Of a stretch of 52,500 bases of DNA, positions 1-7,354 are shown one piece after another. The notes under the pieces were generated by a model. That model ran no database searches and had not been told where the DNA came from. It saw only the letters and a list, made by a program, of their open reading frames with translations. How positions within the stretch are numbered: the stretch's first letter is position 1; every line of letters begins with the position of its first letter. The stretch spans positions 1 to 52,500 of the forward strand of contig NZ_JAGXJW010000056.1 in NCBI RefSeq assembly GCF_019091135.1. Reading direction: 5' to 3'. This stretch comes from Cohnella sp. GbtcB17 (GTDB lineage: Bacteria > Bacillota > Bacilli > Paenibacillales > Paenibacillaceae). The translations under genes and the position numbers were made by a program.

Positions 1-1
1 C

Positions 2-715
2 GCGGTGCAGGACACCGGCATCGGCATTCCGAAGGACAAGCAGAATTTGCTTTTCCAGGCGTTCTCCCAATTGCACTCCGGCACCAATCGCAAGTATGGC
101 GGAACCGGGCTCGGGCTGTCCATTTGCAAAAAGCTGGTCGAGCTTATGGGCGGGACGATCGGCTTCGATACGATCGAGGGACAAGGTTCGACCTTCCGAT
201 TCACGCTGTCTTCGCACGCGCAGCCCGAGCATGCGGCCGCACTCGAAGGGGCGTACGGCTCGGCGTATGCGGCAGATTCGTCCGGTGCGTCCCAGGGACA
301 AGGGGAGCCGCGCTTCGGGCCCATGCGGATTCTGGTGGCGGAGGATCACGCGGTGAACCAGCAGATTATCCGCGCCATGCTGAACAAGCTCGGCTACGAG
401 CCGGCGATCGCATCGGACGGGCAAGCCGCAGTCAACGCGGCGATCGCGCAGCCGTTCGATCTGGTGCTGATGGACGTGCAGATGCCGGCGATGGACGGCT
501 TGCAGGCGGCGGCCAAGCTCAAGGAGCTGCTGCCGGAGCATCGCCGCCCGATCATCGTCGCGCTGACGGCGTTCGCGCGTCAGGAGGACCGGGCGGCTTG
601 CCTGGCGGCCGGCATGAACGACTTCTTGAGCAAGCCGACCCGTCCGGCCGAGATCCAGGAGCTGCTGTCCAAATGGTCGGAGGACATTCGGGCAAGACGC
701 TTGCGTCGCGGATAG
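2..715 (+). CDS. Hybrid sensor histidine kinase/response regulator, C-terminal part (5' truncated by window edge)
   Basis: Only the end of the gene is present; the reading frame is open to the left edge. The first ~70 residues are the end of a HATPase_c domain, with the G1 box DTGIGIP and the G2 box GGTGLGLS that hold ATP. After an Ala/Ser/Gly-rich linker comes a receiver domain (about residues 105-235 of the visible part). It has the acidic pair AEDH, the phospho-acceptor Asp in VLMDVQMP (codon 473-475) and the conserved Lys in LSKP. Together this is the kinase-to-receiver part of a hybrid phosphorelay kinase. The sensor part and signal are outside the window. The next gene starts 40 bp downstream with its own ribosome binding site. 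Confidence 0.93.
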   Translation, partial: AVQDTGIGIPKDKQNLLFQAFSQLHSGTNRKYGGTGLGLSICKKLVELMGGTIGFDTIEGQGSTFRFTLSSHAQPEHAAALEGAYGSAYAADSSGASQGQGEPRFGPMRILVAEDHAVNQQIIRAMLNKLGYEPAIASDGQAAVNAAIAQPFDLVLMDVQMPAMDGLQAAAKLKELLPEHRRPIIVALTAFARQEDRAACLAAGMNDFLSKPTRPAEIQELLSKWSEDIRARRLRRG

Positions 716-754
716 TTACGGTTGGTAACGGATATAGAGAAGGAGGGCAACAGC

Positions 755-1057
755 ATGGCGTTCGGGGTCAAGCGCGACGAGCTTGAAGCCTGGAAGCGGA
801 GGGTAGCTGCAGGCGAGATCGCTTTTTTAACGCACTATTGGTTCGAGCCTCGGTTTCCGGGCATCAAGACGATCACGAAGGTGGGCTGCGCGGATCTGTC
901 CAAGCTGGCGATCTGGTGCGAGCGGCATGGCTTGAACCCGGCATACATCCATGCGCGCCGGCCCTTTCCGCACTTCGACCTGATCGGGGACAAGCAGTCC
1001 GAGATTTTGCGTCTGGAAGGGCAGTGGGAGCAGCTCGCGCGATTTCGCATCGTCTGA
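755..1057 (+). CDS. Small conserved hypothetical protein (YneQ-like)
   Basis: A 100-residue soluble protein of unknown function. ATG 755 is chosen because GAAGGAGGG lies 7 bp upstream (739-747); an in-frame GTG at 722 has no such site. The sequence is rich in aromatic and basic residues (for example HYWFEPRFPG, RRPFPHFDLIG) and has no signal peptide or membrane segment. From memory it resembles the small Bacillus YneQ family, but I cannot check this. It ends just before a bidirectional terminator shared with the convergent uracil permease gene, so it is the last gene of its transcript. Confidence 0.8.
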   Translation: MAFGVKRDELEAWKRRVAAGEIAFLTHYWFEPRFPGIKTITKVGCADLSKLAIWCERHGLNPAYIHARRPFPHFDLIGDKQSEILRLEGQWEQLARFRIV

Positions 1058-1064
1058 AAATAGC

Positions 1065-1098
1065 AAAACCCGCCGGAGCTTGACTTCGGCGGGTTTTT
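1065..1098. terminator. Bidirectional rho-independent terminator
   Basis: Stem CCCGCCG (1069-1075) pairs with CGGCGGG (1087-1093) around an 11-base loop. AAAA lies on the left and TTTTT on the right, so it can stop transcripts from both the small protein gene (+) and the uracil permease (-). Confidence 0.85.
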
Positions 1099-1112
1099 GG
1101 GTTTTCGGAACT

Positions 1113-2411
1113 TCAGTGCGAGGCTTCCTTTTCGTTCGACCAGCCCAGCTTTTCGATCAGCTTGAACAACAGGCTCATCGCGATCGCGACGACGGTGGCG
1201 AGCGCCATGCCCGAGAGGGAGAAGTCGCCCGCCGTGATCTTGACGCCGGACAGCCCGGTGACGAGCACGACCGTGGTGAGGAACAGGTTCGTCGGCTTGC
1301 TGTAGTCGACCTTCGATTCGACGAGCATTCGCAGGCCGGACGCTGCGATGACCCCGAACAGCAGGAGCGATACGCCGCCCATGACGGCCGGCGGAATCGC
1401 CGCGATGAGCGCGGACAGCTTGCCGAAGAAGGAGAGCACGATCGCGATGACGGCGGCGCCGCCGATGACGAAGGTCGAGTAGACCCGCGTGATGGCGAGC
1501 ACGCCGATGTTTTCCCCATAGGTCGTATTGGGCGTCGACCCGGCGAAGGCGGACAGGATCGTCGAGATGCCGTTGCCGAGCATCGAGCGGTTCAGGCCGG
1601 GATCCTTGGACAGGTCCTTGCCGACGATGTTGCCGGTGACGATCAAGTGGCCGATATGCTCGACGACGACGACAAGGGCGGCGGGCACGATCGTGAGCAT
1701 GGCCGACCATTCGAACGAAGGCGCGGTAAACGTCGGCGACGCCAGCCAGCCTGCGCTCTTCACGCCGGTGAAGTCGGTCAGCCCGACCAGCCCGGACAGG
1801 ACGTAGCCGGCGACGATGCCGAACAGAATCGGAATGATCTTCATGAAGCCGCGAAACAGGACGGAGCCAAGGACGGTAACGAGAAGCGTGAACACGCTCA
1901 CGCCGATGTCGGTGCCGTTCGGCGACCAGTCTGCACCGTCCGTCGACTGCGGAATCCAGCCGGCCATACCGGCCGCGACCGGGATCAGCTCGAGGCCGAT
2001 GACCGCGACGATCGCGCCCATCGCCGCGGGCGGGAAGACGACGTCGATCCAGCTCGTGCCGGCGAACTTGACGATCAGGGCGACGGCGACGAAGACGACG
2101 CCGGCCGCGAGGAATCCGCCAAGCGCCGCCGCATAGCCGTTGCCGTGATCGGCGTAGTTCCCGATGACGGCGCCTGCCGGCGTGATAAAGGCGAAGCTGG
2201 AGCCGAGGTATGCGGGAATCTTGCCTTGGCAGATGAAAATGTAAAGCAGCGTGCCGATCCCGTTCATCAGCAGGCAGATGGCCGGGTCGACCCCGAGCAG
2301 GTTCGGCACGAGCACCGTGGAGCCGAACATGGCGAACAGATGCTGCAGGCTGAGCAAGAGGCTCTGGCCCAGCGGGGGCCGTTCGTGAATGCCGATTTCA
2401 TGCCTCGTCAA
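1113..2411 (-). CDS. uraA: Uracil permease, NCS2 (UraA/PyrP) family
   Basis: A 432-residue polytopic membrane protein that imports uracil by proton symport. The N-terminus is close to UraA (HERPPLGQS, SLQHLFAMFG, then KIPAYLGSSFAFI). The two glutamates that bind uracil in UraA appear conserved: Glu251 in VVVEHIGHL and Glu300 in TYGENIG. The start is taken as TTG at 2411 because GGAGG (2422-2426) sits 10 bp upstream on this strand. The open frame runs 38 codons further, but that part is unlike the family, and 432 residues fits the usual ~430. It is a single gene with its own promoter and a terminator shared with its convergent neighbour. No PyrR-type attenuator was recognised upstream. Confidence 0.92.
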   Translation of the reverse strand: MTRHEIGIHERPPLGQSLLLSLQHLFAMFGSTVLVPNLLGVDPAICLLMNGIGTLLYIFICQGKIPAYLGSSFAFITPAGAVIGNYADHGNGYAAALGGFLAAGVVFVAVALIVKFAGTSWIDVVFPPAAMGAIVAVIGLELIPVAAGMAGWIPQSTDGADWSPNGTDIGVSVFTLLVTVLGSVLFRGFMKIIPILFGIVAGYVLSGLVGLTDFTGVKSAGWLASPTFTAPSFEWSAMLTIVPAALVVVVEHIGHLIVTGNIVGKDLSKDPGLNRSMLGNGISTILSAFAGSTPNTTYGENIGVLAITRVYSTFVIGGAAVIAIVLSFFGKLSALIAAIPPAVMGGVSLLLFGVIAASGLRMLVESKVDYSKPTNLFLTTVVLVTGLSGVKITAGDFSLSGMALATVVAIAMSLLFKLIEKLGWSNEKEASH

Positions 2412-2458
2412 TGGTTGCAATCCTCCAATATGCTGCGATATGTATAAATCCTTTGTCG

Positions 2459-2487
2459 ATTCTATACAGTTCATTCCGTTTTGACAA
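2459..2487 (-). promoter_or_regulatory. Sigma-A type promoter of the uracil permease
   Basis: On the minus strand TTGTCA (2482-2487) is followed after exactly 17 bp by TAGAAT (2459-2464). Each hexamer matches the consensus at 5 of 6 positions. It lies about 50 bp upstream of the TTG start. Confidence 0.65.
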
Positions 2488-2603
2488 GCGTAGTTTCGAC
2501 ATTTTCGACAATCCCCGCCGGCCATTCGCTTCCGCCTTGGCGACCTTCCTCATATCCTATCTCGAGAAGGGCGATAAGCATTCGGAAGAGAGGAGCTTTT
2601 GTC

Positions 2604-3308
2604 ATGGTCCATGCGGGAATAGCCGGGAGAAAAAGCTGTCGTACGGCAAAGTCCGGGGCAGTGCCGAAACATAAAGGGAGCCGCCCCCTGTTGCTGGTAG
2701 GCGCGCAATGCGGCGGACGGCGAGGGTCGTGCCGGAGCAGCGATCGAACGCGGGCGGTTCGCGCCGCGGCAAGCGCGCTGCGGCTGTCCGCGCGCGCCAT
2801 GCTGCCCTTTTACCGGCGGATCGCGAAAAACGGCCGATTTGCGGACCGATGGTCGCGCAGCGTCGTCGAGCTGCGGCTGGACGACATGAAGCGGCAGCTC
2901 GGTCAAGCGTCGCCGCTGGCCGGCCGCCTTGAGCAAGGACTCGGCACCAATGGCATCGGCTATTTTGTCGATTACCCTTCGCCGGGAACGCAAGAGGTAT
3001 ATGCAACAGGCATTACGATTCCGCCGGGCAGCGTGCAATTCCACTTCGCGCCGGGCGCTCACCGCACGGTCGCTGCCGCGCTTCTGCCGCTGTGCGCCGC
3101 GCTCGCGAGAAACCGCGGCTACGCATACGCGCTCGCGTCCGCGATGACGCGCGGCGACCGGCGTGCGGTGTCCGTCCTCGTGCGCAGCCGCGTGCGTGCC
3201 GGGGAGCTGCGAGCCGTCGATGGAGCGCCGGGCTATCTCGCCCTCGATTTTAAGCCGGCCGGCTCGAAGTACATCTATCAAAGCTTGTTTTTCCGCGAGG
3301 GCTTGTGA
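2604..3308 (+). CDS. Hypothetical protein, Arg/Ala-rich
   Basis: A 234-residue protein I do not recognise. ATG 2604 is preceded by AGGAG (2591-2595) at 8 bp, a good start; the frame opens further upstream but without a better site. The first ~90 residues are very basic and low in order (many Arg, Ala, Ser). The second half looks folded, for example GIGYFVDYPSPG, ITIPPGSVQFHFAPG and YIYQSLFFREGL at the end. No signal peptide or membrane segment is clear. The gene lies 54 bp before the oxidoreductase gene on the same strand and may share its transcript. A long antisense frame covers it, but that is judged spurious. Confidence 0.6.
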   Translation: MVHAGIAGRKSCRTAKSGAVPKHKGSRPLLLVGAQCGGRRGSCRSSDRTRAVRAAASALRLSARAMLPFYRRIAKNGRFADRWSRSVVELRLDDMKRQLGQASPLAGRLEQGLGTNGIGYFVDYPSPGTQEVYATGITIPPGSVQFHFAPGAHRTVAAALLPLCAALARNRGYAYALASAMTRGDRRAVSVLVRSRVRAGELRAVDGAPGYLALDFKPAGSKYIYQSLFFREGL

Positions 3309-3362
3309 TCTAATTAGACGTAATCTATACCCCATACCAACTGCGCAAGGAGCTATACACTC

Positions 3363-4355
3363 ATGACGGTAAGATTCGGACTGGTCGGCACGAACTGGAT
3401 CACGGACAGGCTGCTCTCGGCGGCGAAGGAAGCCGAAGGCTTTGAGGCGACCGCGGTATGCTCGCGCTCGCTGGAACGGGCGCAAGTGTACGCCGGGCAG
3501 CACGGCATCGCGCATGCCTACGACGATATGGAGGCGATGGCGGCAAGCGGTCTGATCGATGCCGTGTATATCGCGACGCCCAACGTTTATCACGCAGAAC
3601 AGGCGATGCTGTTCATGCGTCGCGGCATCCATGTGCTCTGCGAAAAGCCGGTCGCCTCGAACGGCGCAGAAGCGCGCCGCATGGTGGAGGAAGCGCGCAA
3701 GTCCGGCGTATTGCTCATGGAAGCGATGAAGCCGACTTTTATGCCAAGTTTCAAGGCGATCGAGCGGGCGCTGCCTTCGATCGGCAAGGTGCGGCGCTAC
3801 GTCGGCAACTACGGGCAATATTCCTCGCGCTACGACGCTTACCGTGCGGGCACGGTGCTTAACGCGTTTAATCCGTCGCTCTCGAACGGGGCTCTGCTGG
3901 ACCTTGGCGTCTACTGCCTGTATCCGGCAATCTATTGGTTCGGCAAGCCGCTGGAAGTAAAGGCGAACGGCATCCTGCTCGAATCGGGCGCCGACGGCGA
4001 GGGAAGCGTGCTGCTGCGCTATGCGGACATGGAGGCGGTGGCGATGTACTCCAAGATCACCAATTCGTATGCGCCGAGCGAGATTCAGGGAGAAGAGGGC
4101 TGCATCCTGATCGATCAGATCAGCCAGCCTGCGCGCGTAAGCGTCCGATACCGGGACGGCCGCGAGGAGGAGCTGTCGACGGCGCAATCCGAGCATTCGA
4201 TGGTTTACGAGCTGCAGGCGTTCGTAAACCTTGTGCGGGAAGGCAAGACGGAGTCCGAGATCAACACGCATGAACGGATGATTGCAGTGCTCGACGTTAT
4301 GGACGAGGCCAGACGGCAGATCGGCATCGTCTATCCGGCGGATTCTGCGGATTAA
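3363..4355 (+). CDS. Gfo/Idh/MocA family NAD(P)-dependent oxidoreductase
   Basis: A 330-residue cytosolic dehydrogenase. The N-terminal Rossmann fold begins with FGLVGTNWI, a variant of the GxGxxG dinucleotide loop, and continues to IATPNVYHAEQ and LCEKPVA, the family hallmark EKP whose Lys is catalytic. The C-terminal half holds LDLGVYCLYPAIYWFG, typical of the substrate-binding sheet. Family members oxidise or reduce sugars, inositols and related polyols; the substrate cannot be told here. ATG 3363 follows AAGGAG (3347-3352) at 10 bp. The length is normal for the family, and a terminator-like hairpin follows at 4388. Confidence 0.9.
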   Translation: MTVRFGLVGTNWITDRLLSAAKEAEGFEATAVCSRSLERAQVYAGQHGIAHAYDDMEAMAASGLIDAVYIATPNVYHAEQAMLFMRRGIHVLCEKPVASNGAEARRMVEEARKSGVLLMEAMKPTFMPSFKAIERALPSIGKVRRYVGNYGQYSSRYDAYRAGTVLNAFNPSLSNGALLDLGVYCLYPAIYWFGKPLEVKANGILLESGADGEGSVLLRYADMEAVAMYSKITNSYAPSEIQGEEGCILIDQISQPARVSVRYRDGREEELSTAQSEHSMVYELQAFVNLVREGKTESEINTHERMIAVLDVMDEARRQIGIVYPADSAD

Positions 4356-4387
4356 GGAATTGAAGGTTTGCATAGGGGCTGGGGCAG

Positions 4388-4430
4388 CAAAGAGAGCGGG
4401 CTATCTTTTCGGTAGCCTGCTCTTTGTTAT
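4388..4430 (+). terminator. Rho-independent terminator after the oxidoreductase
   Basis: CAAAG...AGCGGGCTA (4388-4403) pairs with TAGCCTGCTCTTTG (4413-4426), with a two-base bulge and one G-T pair; a weak T-rich tail follows. It lies 33 bp after the stop codon. Confidence 0.65.
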
Positions 4431-4518
4431 TGTGATCTCTCGCCGTACGCTGGGCGAATGTCATTGGCTTGGGATAGCGGTTATAATACGAGGAGCGAGA
4501 GGCAAGGGAGGGAATGGC

Positions 4519-5301
4519 ATGAAAATCGTATTTGTCAGGCACGGGCAAAGCGAGTACAACCTGGAAAACCGGTTCACGGGCTGGACCGATTCGGATCTGT
4601 CGGAGCAGGGTTTGAAGGAAGCGCGGCAAGCGGGACGCGTGCTGCGTGCGAACGGCTTCTCCTTCGACGCCGCCTTCTCGTCGGTGCTGACGCGGGCGAT
4701 CCGGACGATGGGGCTCATTTTGGACGAGCTGGGACAGCTCTGGGTTCCGGTCTCGAAGAGCTGGAGGCTCAACGAACGGCATTACGGCGCGCTGCAGGGA
4801 CTTAACAAGGCGGAGACGGCTGACCGCTACGGGGCCGACCAGGTGCTGCTCTGGCGCAGGTCCGTGAGCGAACGGCCGCCGGCGCTTGAGCGGGACGACG
4901 AACGGTATGCGGGCGACGATCCGAGGTACAAGGACATCGACGGCGAAGTCCCGTTGACGGAAAATCTGGACGACACGGCGGAACGCGTGCTCGTCTACTG
5001 GAACAAAAAGATCGTGCCCGAGCTGTCGGCGGGACGCAAGCTGCTGCTCTGCGCGCACGGCAACACGCTGCGGGCGCTCATCCGATACCTGGACGACCTG
5101 CCGGAGGACGGCGTCGTCAACCTCAACATCCCAACTGCGATCCCGCTCGTCTATGAATTCGGCGACGACATGAAGCCTTTACGGCACTACTATCTTGGCG
5201 AAGACGGGCCGCTGCCGCCCGGCGAGGTGCCGCACAAAATGTCGCCCGACCCGGCTCAAGACATGCCGGCGAAGGGCGAGGGGCATCACGAGCGGGCATA
5301 A
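4519..5301 (+). CDS. gpmA: 2,3-bisphosphoglycerate-dependent phosphoglycerate mutase
   Basis: A 260-residue enzyme interconverting 3- and 2-phosphoglycerate in glycolysis and gluconeogenesis. The start KIVFVRHGQSEYN carries the phospho-histidine (His8) of the RHG motif. NRFTGWTDSDLSEQG, RLNERHYGALQG and CAHGNTLRALI (second catalytic His) follow in the usual order. ATG 4519 is preceded by AAGGGAGGG (4504-4512) at 6 bp; the frame is open further upstream but that part is not family-like. It is slightly longer than E. coli GpmA because of a charged, Pro-rich C-terminal tail. It stands alone, followed by the 52-bp repeat array. Confidence 0.95.
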   Translation: MKIVFVRHGQSEYNLENRFTGWTDSDLSEQGLKEARQAGRVLRANGFSFDAAFSSVLTRAIRTMGLILDELGQLWVPVSKSWRLNERHYGALQGLNKAETADRYGADQVLLWRRSVSERPPALERDDERYAGDDPRYKDIDGEVPLTENLDDTAERVLVYWNKKIVPELSAGRKLLLCAHGNTLRALIRYLDDLPEDGVVNLNIPTAIPLVYEFGDDMKPLRHYYLGEDGPLPPGEVPHKMSPDPAQDMPAKGEGHHERA

Positions 5302-5327
5302 GGGCGCGAATTGCTGACTTCGAGAAG

Positions 5328-5575
5328 CTCGGAATGCTGCCGATGAGCGCAAATGGGCGTTATAGACGCCTCCGAGCTGCTCGGAATAATGCCGATAAGC
5401 GCAAATGGGCGCTATCGACGCCGCTGAGTCGCTCGGAATGCTGCCGATAAGTGCAAATGGGCGCTATCGACGCCTCCGAGTCGCTCGGAATGCTGCCAAT
5501 AAGCGCAAATGGGCGCTATCGATGCCTCCGAGAGGCTCGGAATGATGCTGTGCAAATGGACGCTATCGCAGACGC
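5328..5575. repeat. Tandem array of five 52-bp hairpin-forming units
   Basis: Units begin with CTCGGAAT at 5328, 5380, 5432, 5484 and 5536, exactly 52 bp apart; the fifth is shortened. Each unit has an outer inverted repeat CTCGGA...TCCGAG and an inner hairpin CGATAAGCGC / GCGCTATCG around AAATGG. The period is not a multiple of three, so no reading frame is kept. It fills the gap between gpmA and the convergent aldo/keto reductase gene. Confidence 0.9.
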
Positions 5576-5615
5576 AGATGTCACATGGCATGCGGCGTTA
5601 ATGTGCATGAAGGCT

Positions 5616-6596
5616 CTAAGGCAGCCGATAGACGGCAAACGGGCTGCCGTACCGGAAGTCGTCGCTGATCCGATCGAGCCGTTCCAGCATCTCCTCCGAC
5701 AGCTGCAGCGCATCCGCAGCCAGGTTGGCCCGAAGCTGCTCGGGCCGGGTCGCGCCGGCGATGACCGTGGCGACGGCGGGACGAGCGAGCAGCCAGGCAA
5801 TCGCGAGCACGGCCGGCTGAACGCCGAGCTCCTCGGCCAGCGACGCGACCTGCCTGCCGAGCTCGTCCGCCCGGCCGCCGAGGAACCGGCGGAATGACGG
5901 ATCGGTGTCCGCACGCGAGCCTTCCGGCGCCGCGCCTTCCGAGACGGAGGCGTACTTGCCCGTCAAAATGCCGCCGGCGAGCGGGAAGTACGGAATGAGT
6001 CCGACGCCTTGATCGAGGCATAGCGGGATGAGCTCGTTCTCGGGCGTGCGATCGGCGAGCGAATAGCTGGCCTGCGTGCATACGAAGCGCTCGAATCTGC
6101 GCCGTTCGCTGACGCCGAGCGCCTTCATGAGCTCCCAGGCCGCGTAGTTGGACGCGCCGATATAACGCACCTTGCCTGACGAGACGAAGTCGTCCAGCGC
6201 GCGCAGCGTCTCCTCCAAAGGTGTCGCCGGGTCGAACGTATGGATCTGGTACAGATCCACATAGTCCGTTTTGAGCCGCCTCAGGCTGCCCTCAAGCTCC
6301 CGCTGAAGATGGAAGCGGGACGAGCCTTTGTCGTTCGGACCTTGTCCCATCGGCAGTCCGGCCTTGGTCGCCAGCACCGCTTCGTGCCGTCTCCCCGCCA
6401 GCGCTTCCCCGATGATCGCCTCCGACTGCGTGCCTGCATAAATGTTGGCCGTATCCAGCATATTGACGCCGTTGTCCAACGCCTCATGTATAACCCGGAT
6501 CGACGTCTCCCGGTCGGACCGCTTGCCGAACGCATTCGTGCCGAGTCCGATCGCGGATACGCGAAGCCCGCTTCGACCCAGTGTACGATACTGCAT
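5616..6596 (-). CDS. Aldo/keto reductase (general stress/IolS-like family)
   Basis: A 326-residue NADPH-dependent reductase of aldehydes and ketones. The N-terminus YRTLGRSGLRVSAIGLGTN is typical. The catalytic tetrad can be followed as Asp and Tyr in MLDTANIYA, Lys in LATKAG and His in LYQIHTFDP. GASNYAAWEL and the C-terminal cofactor region (VIAGATRPEQL) are also present. ATG 6596 is preceded on this strand by AGGAGGT (+ strand 6604-6610) at 7 bp, which favours it over the upstream in-frame ATG at 6623. The gene is framed by two different tandem-repeat arrays, one downstream and one upstream. The substrate is unknown. Confidence 0.92.
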   Translation of the reverse strand: MQYRTLGRSGLRVSAIGLGTNAFGKRSDRETSIRVIHEALDNGVNMLDTANIYAGTQSEAIIGEALAGRRHEAVLATKAGLPMGQGPNDKGSSRFHLQRELEGSLRRLKTDYVDLYQIHTFDPATPLEETLRALDDFVSSGKVRYIGASNYAAWELMKALGVSERRRFERFVCTQASYSLADRTPENELIPLCLDQGVGLIPYFPLAGGILTGKYASVSEGAAPEGSRADTDPSFRRFLGGRADELGRQVASLAEELGVQPAVLAIAWLLARPAVATVIAGATRPEQLRANLAADALQLSEEMLERLDRISDDFRYGSPFAVYRLP

Positions 6597-6690
6597 ACCG
6601 AATACCTCCTCGTTCTCAAACAAACTATTGCAATACCTGATTTTCTCATGCCTATATCAAATGATCAACCACGATGAAAGACGGCTGCCT

Positions 6691-7180
6691 ACGCCAGCTA
6701 TCACTCTAACCGTGCAAACCTCGCTTGCAGCCCGCGCCAGACGACTAAACGCCGCTGCAGCAGCGCTTTTCTCGCTTACATAAGCCCGCCGCCGCTCTAA
6801 CCGCGCAAACCTCGCTTGCAGCCCACACCAGACGACTAAACGCCGCAGCAGCCGCGCTTTTCTCGCTTGCACGAGCCCGCCACCGCACTAACCGCGCAAA
6901 CCTCGCTTACAGCCCGCGCCAAACGACTAAACGCCGCTGCAGCAGTGCTTTTCTCGCTTTCACAAGCCCGCCACCGCTCTAACCGCGCAAACCTCGCTTG
7001 CAGCCCGCGCCAGACGACTAAACGCCGCTGCAGCCGCGCTTTTCTCGCTAGCACAAGCCCGTCACTGCTCTAGCCGCGCAAACCTCGCTTGCAGCACGCG
7101 CCAGACGACTTAACGCCGCCGCCGCAGCGCTTTTCTCGCTGGCACAAGCCCGCCACAGCTCTAACCGCGCGAGTCTCGCG
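6691..7180. repeat. Tandem array of about five 91-bp units
   Basis: The marker GCAAAC (or its counterpart) recurs at 6714, 6805, 6896, 6987, 7078 and 7169, exactly 91 bp apart each time. Each unit appears to consist of two diverged halves, both carrying CTCGCTTGCA-like sequence (51 + 40 bp). Because 91 is not a multiple of three, the open frames seen across it are chance products. It fills most of the gap between the aldo/keto reductase and the sugar ABC operon; 7181-7211 shows nothing recognisable. Confidence 0.9.
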
Positions 7181-7211
7181 AACCCTCCGCAGCTTCGCCC
7201 TTCCTCTCAGG

Positions 7212-7274
7212 TCACAATCTTGCGATCACCGGTCACCAGGTTGGTAGTTGGCCCCTCCCGCTCTGCCGTAACAT
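7212..7274 (+). promoter_or_regulatory. Activator-type promoter of the sugar ABC/GH87 operon
   Basis: Two TCAC boxes start at 7212 and 7233 (21 bp apart). They are followed by TTGGTAGT and a -10-like TAACAT at 7269-7274; there is no good -35 hexamer. The same arrangement with identical distances occurs at 18186-18248. Direct repeats two helical turns apart that reach the -35 position fit an AraC-type activator such as the YesN-like regulator encoded at 21678-23285. Confidence 0.6.
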
Positions 7275-7354
7275 GAAGGCAAGCAAGACCATGCGACGCC
7301 AAAACCAGGCGCCGCAGCCAATCTACGGTCCTAAGGGAAAGGGAGTCCGATCAC

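Noticed and set aside
2481..2486. Plus-strand TTGACA as a promoter for the unknown protein at 2604
   Set aside because: No -10-like hexamer lies 16-18 bp downstream; the bases coincide with the minus-strand -35 of the uracil permease promoter.
2550..4373. 607-codon minus-strand open frame opposite the unknown protein and the oxidoreductase
   Set aside because: It is antisense to a clear Gfo/Idh/MocA gene, its translation is Arg/His-rich with no family resemblance, and long antisense frames are expected in GC-rich DNA.
6657..7054. Small minus-strand open frames inside the 91-bp array with similar peptides
   Set aside because: The 91-bp period shifts the frame at every unit, so the similarity reflects DNA repeats and not a conserved protein.
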